A stretch of DNA of 64,000 nt, taken from contig NC_003070.9 of NCBI RefSeq assembly GCF_000001735.4, positions 1,364,001 to 1,428,000 of the forward strand. Direction: 5' to 3'. The first letter of the stretch is position 1. Each line of letters starts with the position of its first letter. This document shows positions 1 through 14,264 of the stretch, one piece after another. The translations under genes and the position numbers were made by a program. Below the pieces are notes generated by a model that saw only the letters and a program-made list of their open reading frames with translations, was not told where the DNA came from and made no database searches. Source of the DNA: Arabidopsis thaliana (taxonomy: Eukaryota > Streptophyta > Magnoliopsida > Brassicales > Brassicaceae).

Positions 1-962
1 TCCAAAATATAACCATGAATTCTTATTCCTGATCCAAGAGCACCAGATTTTGAACATGCAGAGAGCACAGCAGCAATTGTGTATTCATTAGGCTTTAAGC
101 CCTTCTCTAGCATCTCGAAATAGGTAGAAATCGCAGTTTCATAGTCGCCAGTTTGAGAAAACCCATTAATTAATGTTGTCCAAGACACCACATTTTTCTC
201 TGGCATTAATTCAAAAAGCTGCTTTGCTCTGTTCAACTCGCCGCTATCAACATAACCCTTGATCAAAGTACTCCAAGATCCTGAATTTCTCTCAGGCATG
301 GATCGAAAAAGTGTTGTAGCCATATGCATATCCTTGGCTCGACAATACCCATTAATCAAAACATTCCATATCAAAATACTCTCCTTTTTGATTCTATCAG
401 GACTTTCTTCGAACACTTGGAAGGCATGTTTTAATTGTCCGGTTTTGGCGTACATATCAACCAATGATAACCTGACGAAGGAGTCACAGTCAACGAAATT
501 CTTCAAAGTCGCGGCATGAAGAGCCCTACCCAACCATCTAAAACCTAATTTAGAATTAGACTTGAGTACAAACGGAAAAGTTAGCCGATCGGGTTTCACA
601 CCAAGCCTTAACATGAGAATGAAATGACGAACCGAAGACTCGAAACGAGCATTCTCCGTCAAACCACGGATCAAAGCATTTAAAACAAAAGGATTCCTCT
701 CTTCAGAATTTCTGAAAATCGAGAGGCTATAATCCGGGGACTTGAGAAGCGAAGAGCAAGATACGAGCTGAGCAGCGACGCGGCTACTGAGGACGCCGCG
801 ACGGAGGATCTGGGCGTGAACATGGCGGAGACTTGCGGTGTCTTTACAGGCGTGAATCAGAGATATGAAGTGAGACTCGTCCGGTGAGGCTTGACGATCG
901 GCCGGAAAATAGATTTTAGCGGGAGAAGATTTCGGTTTAAAAATAACAGAAAGCGATTTCAT
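1..962 (-). CDS. Pentatricopeptide repeat (PPR) protein, 3' part outside window
   Basis: Intronless frame of 320 codons from ATG at 962 down to base 1 with no stop; the C-terminal part lies to the left of the window. The protein shows helical PPR units of about 31-36 residues, with tell-tale segments such as NVLINGYCRAKDM, STLIKGYVDSGELNRAKQLF and TTLINGFSQTGDYETAI, spaced as in the plant P-L-S subclass. PPR proteins of this class bind organellar RNA one base per repeat, and act in editing, splicing or stability in mitochondria or chloroplasts. The N-terminus is basic and hydroxylated (MKSLSVIFKPKSSPAK), compatible with an organelle presequence. The RNA target and any E/DYW tail cannot be judged from this part. 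From gene order I take it to be At1g04840 (recall). Confidence 0.93.
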   Translation of the reverse strand, partial: MKSLSVIFKPKSSPAKIYFPADRQASPDESHFISLIHACKDTASLRHVHAQILRRGVLSSRVAAQLVSCSSLLKSPDYSLSIFRNSEERNPFVLNALIRGLTENARFESSVRHFILMLRLGVKPDRLTFPFVLKSNSKLGFRWLGRALHAATLKNFVDCDSFVRLSLVDMYAKTGQLKHAFQVFEESPDRIKKESILIWNVLINGYCRAKDMHMATTLFRSMPERNSGSWSTLIKGYVDSGELNRAKQLFELMPEKNVVSWTTLINGFSQTGDYETAISTYFEMLEKGLKPNEYTIAAVLSACSKSGALGSGIRIHGYIL

Positions 963-1310
963 CGTACCTCAGTCAAAACGCTCATCAGTCATCAGATCTC
1001 GCGGTGCAAAAGACTCTTATATATTTGGCTAGTGGCTACTTATCTTAACCGGATTAAACCGTATTGCTCTAAATATATCAAACCGGTTAATTGGCGAACC
1101 GGTTCAGACGAAAGCAGTATGGAAATGTCATTTTTTTTACCTTAAAAGTTACAATGCAAACAACAAGACGGATTAAACAGTAATGGAAGCTTTTAGTTCT
1201 GCTCTCCAAATTTTCCACTTATTTAAGCAAAACAAAAAGAATGTCACTAGCCAGTATTATTCATAGAGATATCCGAATTTTTTTTTAGTTTCATAAGAAG
1301 AGGCATGGAT
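963..1310. other. Intergenic spacer, PPR gene promoter side
   Basis: No gene seen. It lies upstream of the PPR gene and downstream of the UBA/PUB gene. Three CCGG-centred motifs of the type AACCGGTT occur between 1047 and 1105, followed by a T-rich stretch that probably belongs to the 3' UTR of the next gene. Confidence 0.6.
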
Positions 1311-4300
1311 TTAAAGAACTCCAAAGAAAGGGTTGTTGATGGCGGAGTTGAGTTCTGTTCCAGCTGAGTTTATGATGGCTGAATCGATCTTGTCTCTAGG
1401 TAAGAACAAGAACTCTCCTCCTTCAATTTTCTCAAATCCACATAGCTCCATGAACTCTATGCCCCCTCTTAGCGAACCAACCCTTTCCTGTTTACATTTT
1501 CATCCCAAAAACCATGACAAGTAAGAAACTGGACCCATCATCATCATCATCATCATCAGTGTAGATCCTTCAAGTAGATCTAGATGCGTATTTTTATGCC
1601 CGATTGTTTACCTGAAATGTTTGGTTGGTGAGTCTAATTTTCCGGAATTTTTCCTCATCTGGATTCTTAGCGACATTTCCCATGTAAGTCAGCAGAGTCT
1701 GGAACGCTCTCTTCACTTTAGCATCATCCTCCTGAACAAACAAGCAAAATTACTGTTATACTCAAACTTTACTTGATCCTCCTTGAACCCTTTTTCCCCG
1801 ATTTCCAAAAGATTAATGTTCGGCTCATTGTTGCTTAGAATGTGTGGGTTGACAAATGTTAAATGTATTTACCTTGTGGGCTTGCTTAAGGGACCTCAAG
1901 CATTCTCTCATTTGTTCAGTCTTTGTGGCCGGTCTAATTGGCAATGTAACCTGCCAAAAAAAAAAGATGTCTCTATAAGAAAAAGCATATAACAAGAGAT
2001 GATAAAATATAACTAGCTTTTGATACTTTTTTGTTTACCTTCTTCTCCTCCACAACTGGCACTGAGGGTTTTGCAGCTGCAGTTGCAGGATCTTCCGGAG
2101 GCAATCCGAGTTTTCGCCTTCTTTCAGCCTGTTAAAATGTATGAGTCTTCAAGGTTTTTTTGTTGAGAAATATAAATGTAATGCATAACGTACGTAAATC
2201 TACTGCATTGAAGATACCTTGTCTTCTTCAAGCTTTTGACGGATCTTTTCCCTAGCCCGTTTTTCTTCTTCTTTCTCAGCTTTACGCAAAAACATAAGAC
2301 TGAAACACACAACCAATAAGTAGTCGATTAAGAAAAACAAAAATAAGAATACAGCTGATAAGCCTGACATTATAACCAGAAAAGACTAACCGTTTTCTTT
2401 CGTTTACTTCTTCCATCCGCTTTGCTTCTAAGAGTTCCTTGCCAATCCTAATTCGCTCCTGAACCAAATACTAACGTGTTAAAAGATGATAACAAAGTAA
2501 TGCTTACAGTTTCAGCAATGACACAATATGTTTCAAGCACATAATTAAGTTATTTAAGATAACAGTAACACATTTAAAAAAAGGATCAGAGACAGAAAAC
2601 CTTCTCTCTTTCACGTTCCATCCGTTTTTCTTCCTCTTCTTTCTTCTTCCGTGCACGTTCCCTGAGACATGGATCAACGAATATAAATTGAAGTGTAGAC
2701 ATTTTCATGGTCTAGGTTATGCATGATAAAAGTGTAGTGTCGATATGCCATTGGGCACGCTATAAAAGAAAACAAATAGGGACAGTAAAACAGAATACTC
2801 ATCGACCTTAATTCTTGTGCTTTTAGCTTCACTTCTTCTGGCGTAAGAGCAGGTTTGGCAGGCCCAACATTGGAGTTGGAAGGCACCTAGGCAAACAGTC
2901 AATAACATAGAAATAACAGTAAGGAAACAATGGAGTAATTTTAAGACCACATACATGTCATATAACAAGATATAAGATTGTTGAAGGTGATATATACAGA
3001 AAATTTTGACCTCCAAATTGTCGCATCAAGCAAAAAACCACTTTGAGATAAGAACTAAAAACCGAGATTTGGAATGCAATTATCAAGAAACAAAACGGTC
3101 CAGAACAGACATTCTGCTGAAAAGTAATAATTGACAAAACACCCACCTTTGGCATTTCATCTACGTCAGGATCATTCTCATGCTCCACCACCCAATTAAC
3201 TGCAGCCTCAAGACTGGCATTACCTGAAGGAATGAATTTCAAAGTGTGTAAAAGAATTTCGAGATTCAGATGACATCTGAACAAAAAAAAAAGAGATAAC
3301 GAGAAAAGGAGAAGAAGATCTAATTGCACACAATGAGATAGATGACAGTTTTATATATCAATCCGGAGTTCAAAAAGGAGAGACGTGAACAAGAGCTCAG
3401 TTGCCCACAATCAAGCTTTACACGCTATTCACAAAGCATAACAATTAATCAATAAGCTACTCCCTGATTCCCTATTGTGATCAGTGGCCATAAATTTTGG
3501 AGCTGTTATGCATATGACCATGTTACACTTCAGATAATTCTTAGAGGAGATATGAAAACTACGTGAACCAAAGATTATAATAGGAGCCCACAACCAAAAG
3601 TTAGATTTATACCAGAGTAATGGAGTGCTCGGGTAGCACGAGCTTTAGGGAAGCCCATCGCTTCAAGTTCCTCGAGAATGTTATTGTCAACGTCTGGAAC
3701 AACCATCTCTGCAGAGTGACCATAAGAAATAGCGTTAAAGTCACATTCAGAAACTCATGCAATACATATACATTAACATGGCAATGTACCTTCTGCAGCC
3801 TCTCCACTACCACTAGCATTATCATCAATCTCCATGGCAACCTTAGGAGCTTCCAAGCTGATGGGTTTGATTGTCTCCAATGTCTTATCTACAAACTCAG
3901 TATGCCCTGTTCTTTTCGTGTGCAAATCGCTTTCCTTCACATTATATAAGAATGAGACAAGGAATCAGAAATAATCAAAATACTAGAGCATAGTTTAATT
4001 CTAGTCTATGATCATAGTAGAAAACAGTTCACTGATCTTAAGGCACCTCAGTAAAGTAGTCATGAAACTCTTACCAAATTGCAGAAACCAAAGTACACAA
4101 GCAATCAAAGAAATGAACTCAATTCAACCAGAAAAACAAACAAAAACGAATGAAGCAGCCAGCAAGCCCAAAAGGATTGAGATCTGAAAAACCAAGATTA
4201 GGGCTATGCGGAGTAAAGCTTTTAACTTCACGCTCTAATTAACACCAATCAGCGGCGAACACATGAAATAGACTCGCTTTCATTCAAAACTCAAGTCAAA

Positions 4301-4706
4301 ACCTATCAACTCGAAACCACAGAGCCAGAAAAAGGTTTCAAAAGTCGCATCAAATCGAGATCGCAGAGTCAAACAGTTTAAAGAATGAAACATCGAAATT
4401 GCATGAATAAAACTCGATTCCTGAGAAAGAAAAGCCAAGGAGATCTGCTTGTAACTTCTAACCACCACCAACCCCTACCCTACTCAAACTCATCAAGAAT
4501 TAAAACGAAAGAGAGCGATGAAAATCGAAGATCCGTACGATTTTTGAGCGACAAGGCTTGGTGCAAGTAGTACAAACGAGATTGAGCACGGCCTCAGTGG
4601 ACTCGGCGAAATTGGAGTGAGAGGTGAGCTCAGCGTGCTCCTGAGCCTCCTCCACGGACTTCAGCAGCGTCCCACAATCGCCACACTTGAGCGATACTCC
4701 TGCCAT
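1311..4706 (-). CDS. C2H2 zinc-finger, UBA and PUB domain protein
   Basis: Twelve exons read from ATG at 4706: 4539-4706, 3790-3934, 3613-3708, 3147-3223, 2807-2886, 2601-2661, 2391-2458, 2218-2299, 2039-2128, 1873-1950, 1612-1731, 1311-1487. All joins keep frame and give 413 aa. Order of domains: two C2H2-like fingers (C8, C11, H24, H30; and C45, C48, H61, H67), a UBA domain at about 112-152 with the MGF loop at 122-124, a charged Arg/Lys/Glu helix at about 175-265, and a C-terminal PUB/PUG domain at about 305-395. UBA domains bind ubiquitin and PUB domains bind the tail of the AAA ATPase Cdc48/p97, so a ubiquitin-Cdc48 adaptor role is the natural inference. Matches my recollection of At1g04850. 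Exact partners are unknown from sequence. Confidence 0.92.
1536..1558. repeat. CAT/ATC trinucleotide microsatellite in last intron
   Basis: About seven consecutive CAT units within the last intron (1488-1611) of the UBA/PUB gene. It does not touch coding sequence; a likely length-polymorphic site. Confidence 0.85.
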
Positions 4707-5305
4707 GGCTACAATCTCCCACTCGCGAGACTTGGTTTCACAGACTCGAGACTCGATTGTCTTTCTTTCCCTTTAATGGGGAAGTCCGTTCGTTGCTTGG
4801 GTAGAGAGGAAGGAAGACATAGGGTCGGTTCAATCGTTTTCAGTACCGGTTCAGTTGTTTCCGGTTCTGACATTGATATAAATTGATTTAATCGGTTTAG
4901 ATTAGGCACGTAAGTAACGGTTTGGTAAACGGAGCTTCCGTTAAGATCACACCAGTTTGAATCGGACGATCCATATTGTTTCGACCCGCTTTAAAAACAA
5001 ATACCCGCCCGGTACTCTGTCGATATCTCTCCATTGCAAGAAGCTTCAAATTCTGCGAATCTAGAACCAACTCTTTTTCTGTATAAAAGAATGTAACTCA
5101 TTGGAGAGGCTCAAATACTTTCAGAAATGTTTCTGATGATACATATAATGAAATTTCATGACTCCAAAATATAATAAGAAAAAACAAAATTAATGGTATT
5201 TGATCTAATGTGATCGTCAAAAACTTTCCCAGCAAAAGCTATTGTAAGGAAGAAGATCAAAACTGGTTTTCTTCTTTCCTTTCGTAATGGAAACAAAATA
5301 ATTTC
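4707..5305. other. Intergenic: UBA/PUB gene promoter and UBP2 3' end
   Basis: No coding region. The part next to 4706 is the promoter and 5' UTR of the UBA/PUB gene, with repeated CGGTT/CCGGTT motifs between 4825 and 4905. The part from about 5090 to 5305 is AT-rich and likely holds the UBP2 3' UTR. Confidence 0.6.
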
Positions 5306-8290
5306 TCATTCTTGTGAGAAGATCCGTTCATAGAACAAGATATACGCTTCAGAATGCAGAACCTTTTCCAATGAAACCTGACGAACATATGCATCGCTTA
5401 CGTTATACCACGCAGTGGAGGAGGAATCAGTCTCTTTAACCCGCTGACCTCCTCTAACATACGCCACATAATGACCTCCTCTCATCGTCCCTGAATGCTC
5501 CACCAATCCAGCCAGTCTGTAAACGGGCGGGTCTTCTCCGCTACACCTGAATGAACCAAAAGATTGAAGAATCGCTTTCATGGAGATTAAGATATAAGAC
5601 AGATCAAAATGTGGTTATATAAAAGAAGATGAGAGATGATGATACCTTGAGTCCATATATTGTCGAAGATCGATGACCTCTTTGAAAGCAACATGACCAT
5701 TTAATTTACTTAGCCTACCACGCAAATCTTGGCTGAATCGTTTTAGATGAATGGTTAGGACAGGTGGGGCTTTGTTTATAAGTACTTTTTTAGTTGCATC
5801 TCTCTTCACTGTAATCACCTTCTCAGAATCTTCGTCTTCATCTTGAGTTCCTTTGGATTCACTTTCATCAGCTGAGTGAATCCTCGCAGCTTTTCTTCCA
5901 TCAGAGCTATGATCCTTGACACAACTAGTATCATTTGGATCTTGTTTAACAGCCAAAATTTCGGTTTCTCCAAAACCTTCATCTTCATTTTCTTTCACCC
6001 ATCCGTTGCTGGTGTTGCTTGATCTCGATTCATCTTCATTGGATTTTCGCTTTTCTCTCAACCGTTGGAGTTTCAGGTTCTTTGAACAGTTCTCGCAGTT
6101 CCAAGCATTGTCATCTGACAGTATCTCATGTTTTGTGAAATGACCCAAACACCTCTCTACAGACACCGGTAAATCCGAATCATCGATTTCTTCAGGATCA
6201 GACTCGCTGCTGAACGCCATAAAACCAACTCCCGAGGCTTCAGCCTTGGAAGGAGGTCCAAAAACAGGTCCCTCAGTAGTCTCAGGCTCATCAAATAAAC
6301 CGCCAAAATCAACAAAATCACTGTTTTGTGGTTCATGATCACCAGTAACAAATGAAGATGAAGCTTCACACTCACCTTCAACTGATTTATCATTACAGGA
6401 TATTTCTTTGTATGGCATGTACAAAATTTGCGAATCTGCAACCACCAAAGGAAGCTCTTCCTCGTCCCAAGGATTCACCGAGGAAGAACTTTCCCCTATA
6501 CCAGGATCACAACCAATGCAACTAGCTTGACTGAATTCAGCAGAAATACCACTTGTAGCTGGGCATTCATCAGACTGCATAGCTTGTACATCTTTTTCAT
6601 CCAAATTGGCTTCCGCCTTTGCAATTTCTTCATAATCTTGCATCAGCCTCTCTGTATTACCTTCCAAAGTCTGATCACCCGATGAAACTGAGCTATTCGC
6701 CACAATATTTGGACTGGGAACAATTTGATTAACCTCAGCTGTAATGACATTATCAATACCATCTTCTTGCATATCCAAATTCGTCTCATCTCCAGAGGTT
6801 TCTGGTCCGATAAAATCCAACCAGGAGCCATCGAAACCAGTATCACTTTGTGATGCACTTTCTGAGGCCTGATTATTGTCAAGGGTTAGAACTGAAGGAG
6901 TTTCTAAAACCGGACCATTATCAAGGGGTGCTAAACTGGAACAGGATGTATCCGAATCAGCTGTGACAGCCATAGATTTTCCGGAAGAGTTCAGTTCCGA
7001 AAGAACCATACCTGGGAGAACTTTTGAAACCTTACTTACTTTTGACACATTCTTTGGGACTCTCTTAGGTGGAAGCTTAGCTTTTTTTGCTCGAGAAACA
7101 GGTTGTGGTTTTTTAGGAGGGCTTTTCTTGAATGGTACGGGTAAGGAGAGATCCAAAAATGGTTCATAGACTTTTGAGGAATGCCCGCACTCCATACAAC
7201 TAACAATGCTCGACGTTTCGCCTCCAAATACAGATTCTATGAGAGTAGTAGATTTCTCATCATTATCAGAAACACCACGCTTCTTTCTCAAGGCCGATTC
7301 TTCGGTGCTCAACGAATCTAGCAAACAGCGTAGCAACTCGTGGCTATCATGCTGGTCATATCCCCGGAACTGGGGTGCCTTAGAACAGAAAGACCCAAAA
7401 AAGGCTCTAGGATTTATCACACTCTTCAAGCCTGCCTCTGGTTTCGTTTCAGTGAATAATTTCCTCAGGGAAGACGCAAGAGGCCCACCGACCCCAGACC
7501 CATTCTCTTTCAAGAAGTGATCGCGTAACCGATCCAAAGAAAGAAGATTCTGCATTATCGAATTAAAGAAACATGTGTTCCCAAGGTTAACTAAACCTCG
7601 CACAACATAACCATCTCTTGCTTCTATATCACTGGTCACAGCACCTTCTAGTTTGATATCACTAGTGATACTGCCACTTCCTGAGCACTGATCTTCGATA
7701 TCGGATGAAGCTAAATTGTTCAAAGATCGTCCTTTAATCAATTTAACAACCTCTGACAGTACATCTTTCTTCTCGCCATTATCTTCTTTTTCAACAGGGA
7801 GAAGCAACTGGCACGGGAAACACCATCTTAACTGAGGATTTTCCCATTGAATCACCAATCGGTGACGTGTCACTCTGCTGTGTCGCAAAACATGGCTCTG
7901 AGGTCCATTTGGTAAACCAACACCTCCACAAACATAACAGCCACATTCCAAACATAGCCAAATGGCTTTGTTATTAGATTTTGGATCAGAAGAAGAAAAA
8001 TCCTTCTTCCCTTTACTGCCCTTTGCTTTAGTTCCTCTCTTTCCATACACTCCTTCATTGCATTCTGCACACTTAATCTGCCGGGATGACTTAATCTTAT
8101 CCAACACCTTCTCCAAATTAAGAGCCTTATCGAAATGCACACAAGCTTGTGTCTCCTTAACTGCTTTAACGTCACCCTCAGCAATTTCCCCGGCTTGACT
8201 AGGCGGCTCTTCTGAGACCTTCTTGGAAATTTCCATGGTCTGAATCTCCTTTGTTGGAGCTCGGGCCTTCTTCTTCGCTTTCTTCCCCAT
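5306..8290 (-). CDS. UBP2: Ubiquitin carboxyl-terminal hydrolase 2 (USP/UBP family)
   Basis: Two coding exons, 5646-8290 and 5306-5546, joined across a 99-bp intron, give 961 aa. A ZnF-UBP domain covers about residues 50-160 (cysteine pairs at 74/77, 113/116, 118/121 and histidines near 133-143). The USP domain opens with the Cys box [13 protein letters not shown] (catalytic C240) and closes in exon 2 with the His box [17 protein letters not shown] (H907) and the N/D residues of WYNVSD (930, 933). Between the boxes lies a long acidic Ser-rich insertion typical of large plant UBPs. It hydrolyses isopeptide bonds to ubiquitin; the ZnF-UBP type usually reads the free ubiquitin C-terminus. All catalytic residues are present, so it should be active. 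A 5' UTR intron is likely (about 8297-8826). Corresponds to At1g04860 by recall. Confidence 0.96.
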
Positions 8291-9484
8291 CAGTTACTAT
8301 AATAAAATTCAAAGCCAGAAAAAGGAGAGTGGGTTACTAAAGTTGTTACTGCATCTACATAATCAAATACAACTGAGCAAAGCAACGAAGTGTATACCAA
8401 CAGATAAACTTTGGAACTATCACCAATGCACAGATAAAGACAACAAGAAACTAATCCACATCCATCAACGCATATATGGATTCAAAATCAATATCCACCT
8501 TCAAAAATCGAACCTGCCCATTTCAATTCCATGATTCTAAGACATACCACTAAAAAAGTCTTAAGAATTATCACGAACTGAGAATTAACCATAAAATCAA
8601 ATCAAATCAGTATTCTAAGAAGTACCCTACAGAGAAATTATCCGACTTTTTAATGACTAGTACTCAAAGATCCAGAATCCAAAGTCTATGCATCGAAATA
8701 ACTCAGATTAAGATTTCATATCTTAGTTCTACTAAGCCTCCTGACCCTTAACGCAATCAGGAACCAAAAAAAACAAGTAGCTCAAAACAATCGTATCAAA
8801 GCAAAAGCAGAATCCAGAGAATTTTACCCAGAAGAAGAAGAACCCAAGAGGTTGCTGCTTTAGGAGAATATTCACATAAAAAGGATTGAAGAAGAATCGA
8901 TACTCGAAGAATTGGGATCTAGCCTAATCAATTGGTTTAGACGGAGAGATAGATAGATGTTATCACTGCTTGCTTGCTTTGTCGTTGGTGCCGCCGTCAA
9001 AAGGAGACAGAGAGTCCGACGAAAGAATGAGAAAAGAATCGCTCCGAAAGAGGGGCAGACAAAGGGGTTAGTGACATAGGCTCTCCCAACACAACTCTAT
9101 CGACCAAATATTTGGTTCGTAAATATTAATAATTACTCCAAAACAAATCTTTAAACATTTAGTTCGATATTAATTAAACCAAAAAAATGTTTTTTTAGAC
9201 TTTAACAAATATTCTAAACCACTGAAAAATGTTCAAAAAAGTTAAACAATCTTCACAGAAAAAAAATCTCTTCAAAATTAATACCGAAGAAATTTTTGGA
9301 TGTTTAATCAAATACCAAAAATAATAAATTATATCACCCATATAAAAATCTATTGAAAATTGGTATAACAATCTCGTTTACATAGAAAAAAAAGGCAAGA
9401 AGCAATAAAACATTACATTTGGGGTTCATACATGGGATACAAGAACCAGCAAGCCCCAAGGAAAGCTTCTCTATAATCAATCAA
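8291..9484. other. UBP2 5' UTR/promoter and PRMT10 3' UTR
   Basis: The segment 8297-8826 has donor and acceptor signals on the minus strand fitting an intron in the UBP2 5' UTR, with a purine-rich (GAAGAAGAAG) leader exon above it. 9080-9400 is very AT-rich and without motifs I can name. The last 60-80 bases before 9485 are likely the PRMT10 3' UTR. Confidence 0.55.
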
Positions 9485-11598
<2,114 letters not shown>

Positions 11599-12105
11599 CT
11601 TTGTTTACACACTTGTTCTTGCAAAGTAATGCTTCTGACTGCGGCAAAAATCAAAGCTTTGTTCCCTTTAATTGGAAAGCTGAAGTGAGAGAGCTACAGA
11701 GTTTTCAGACGGCGACGGACAAAGTTCGGAAACTTAGGGTTCCTTTTATAAATCAATCAATCAAAGTCTTTAAGTCTCCCTCCTCCGCTTTCAAAATCAT
11801 ATTACAGGGATTACTTCTTCGGCCCATTTGCTTTCCAAGCCCAAGTTTATAAGGCCCTTTCAGATTTTAATCACCAATTTACAGGATATCCCATTAATAA
11901 CGAAAGTAAAAAATTCTCTTATGCCAAAATGTTATAACCATAAACTTGCCTTGTTTCCGAAGAAAAATCCAAAAAAACCAAAAAAAAAACCAAAAAGACA
12001 TAATCTTGGGCCAGAAGCAAGGTATCTGAAGCCCTTTCCTCTCTCTAACATTTACCTATGGAACACGAAACTGGCAACGGGGAGTAAGAAACAAGAGAAG
12101 AATCT
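11599..12105. other. Intergenic: PRMT10 promoter and HMGB15 3' end
   Basis: No coding region is supported; a 154-codon open stretch here overlaps the HMGB15 last exon on the other strand and has no protein character. Site II type motifs (GGCCCA near 11820, TGGGCC near 12008) occur, as is common in plant promoters of growth-related genes. There is an A-rich tract at about 11965-11998. Confidence 0.55.
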
Positions 12106-14264
12106 TCAGTTCTGCTCAGCAGTCACCGCCACAGTTGGCTCATCGGCTTTCTTCAATGGAGATGTTTCCATCACAACATCGCCGTTTTTCTCCTTAGGAG
12201 CCACCACTATCTCAGTCGGATTAGGGTTTAGGTTTGGACCTGAGGGATTCAGAGATGGCTCTTCCAATTCAGGATCAGTTTCTATGCTCTGATCATCATG
12301 TGGCTCGCTTTCGCCTGAGGATCCGCTTGAATCACCTTCTTCGTCATCTTCTTCGACTTCATCAATTGGAAGGTCAGCTTCAGCCATGTCTACGTTTTGC
12401 TCCGGAAGTCTCTGTTGCAGCGGAACAGCGTTGCTTATGAGCTGTCCATTCTTTTTTTTCTCTCTGTAATCTTCCATTTCAGTTCTGTATCGCTCTTTGT
12501 CCTCCATTGCCTTCCCTTGGTAAATCTAGAAATAAAAGAAAATCAAACAGATCATGAGACAAAAACTCGATATACGTAACAGAGTTTGATAAGAATTCAA
12601 AGATCAGTGTGTGAAATACCAATTTTTCGTCTTCATTCAGCTTGTTCCATAGCTCACCAATCATCCTGCTGATATCCCTATCCTTACCAGGATGAAGCGG
12701 TTTAAGTCTCGCGTGCTGCTCTGCGAAAAAGAAGTTATAACCACTTCTGTTGGGTTTTGGATGATCAGGATCACGTCTTTTGATCTCTGATTTCTTTCTT
12801 CTCCTACGGCGTTTTGTTACTCCTCCTGCAACCCCCTGAGGATTGGCAGAAATGTTCAGAGTGTTCGGGAGGACACCATGACTCTGTTGCGGAGTTTGAT
12901 AAGAAACTGTGTTCTGAGGAAGAAGCTGATACAGAACTCCTTTAAGCTGCTCTGATCCAATTGTTACAGTTACAAGGTAACCACTTTCGAATTTTCCATC
13001 GATCACTCCAACCACATTTGATCCAGCAAGTGATCCTGAAACAATAACATCAAAGGAAAAAGGATTTTACTCAGATTTATAAGTCACAGTTTCTCAGTTG
13101 GAACATTTATAGAAGCAAAGAGAGAAAAAAGTTGAGACCTCCGAGGAATTCTGCAGTATTGATCTTGGGCTGTGGGGTAAAGGTTAGAGCTTGAAGTTCT
13201 TGTGAAGGTCTAATGGCTCCCTGAATAAAGCATGGTCTAGCAGATGGACTCTGCATAGAGTCTACAGAAGATATGTGTGTTACAAAACAGAGAAGAAACT
13301 GAAAAATATTTGAAAATTTGGTAAAATAGTTAAAGAGGTTTTTATGAACAAACCTGGAGGAATCTGACCATTAGATCTGAAGAAATAGATTTGCTCATAA
13401 TTGTTCAGCAGCGAGAAGTAGTATTTGCGCAGAACATATGATGCGTTTGTTGCAGTTGGAGGAAAGACAAATGTAGCAGTTACTTCTTTCCATCTCCTTT
13501 CATTAAGTATCTGCAATTCAAAGAAGGAAAATGATCCAAGGAAAAATGTCAATGTAGATTTCAAGATTTTAGAACAAAACCAACTATATGAGACATAGAA
13601 AACAGACAATACATATAGAATGGAATTAATTTATCATTGAGAGCCTGAGAGGGCATTCACATACCTTATTGATTCCGCCACGTGAGGTTACCTCAACGAA
13701 AAGCTTGTGCAAGTCCAAATCTCTTCCTCCTATGATCGGAACCCTACAATCACCAATGTAATATGTAGAATGGTTAAAGCTATAAGCTATAAAGTATTGC
13801 ATCCATATCCAATATGTAAAAGTTACAATACATTACCCCCAAGAAGCAAAAGGAACAATGCGTTACACAAAAAAGAACATTACTTTTAGTCAGACTATAC
13901 ACACAGAAGAGGAATCCATAATATAGACAGAGAATCTCATGCATTGTAACTGGTAAAATTTTTGTAGGTGAAAAACAAAGCATGATTCATCGTCAACATA
14001 AGAGCTTAAATCTCAAAGATAGAGACTTTCTGAACACAAATTTCTGTCAGAGCAGATAACAACTGAACTTACTCTACTAAGTAAGATATGATAAGGGAAG
14101 AAAGAAGCTTACATGAATTTAGTACCCAAGAGAGAGTGCAGCCTTTCCAAGGAAGTCATGAAAAGCCTAGGGTCTGCAACCACAGCCTCATACGTTGCTT
14201 CAGGGGTAACACAAACATTGTTCATTGGCACTGACCCTTGCTTGAGACAAGAGCTTGATGCCAT
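12106..14264 (-). CDS. HMGB15: ARID and HMG-box DNA-binding protein
   Basis: Six exons: 14113-14264, 13665-13743, 13354-13510, 13139-13261, 12620-13035, 12106-12525; 448 aa. An ARID domain occupies about 29-123, a polybasic stretch (TKRRRRRKKSEIKRR, 244-258) is a probable nuclear signal, and one HMG box follows at about 262-330 (HPKPNRSGYNFFF to the KERYRTEMEDY helix). The tail is acidic. ARID-HMG proteins are plant-specific architectural factors; this locus (At1g04880 by recall) is reported to act in pollen with MIKC* MADS factors. The start at 14264 lies three bases inside a clear acceptor (TTAG/GAATGG), so an intron in the 5' UTR is expected, its donor perhaps near 15092. Confidence 0.95.

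Noticed and set aside
891..1145. 84-codon plus-strand open frame at the PPR gene start
   Set aside because: Antisense to the PPR N-terminus and its promoter; no recognisable motif.
1536..1558. Regular short repeats considered as a CRISPR-like array
   Set aside because: Only a CAT microsatellite; no spacers, and the context is a plant intron.
5916..7520. Several plus-strand open frames inside UBP2
   Set aside because: They are antisense to the long UBP2 exon; the composition mirrors Ser/Glu-rich coding sequence and no domain is visible.
11828..12292. 154-codon plus-strand open frame
   Set aside because: Overlaps the HMGB15 last exon in antisense and crosses a poly(A)-rich tract; low-complexity Lys/Pro run, no conserved feature.
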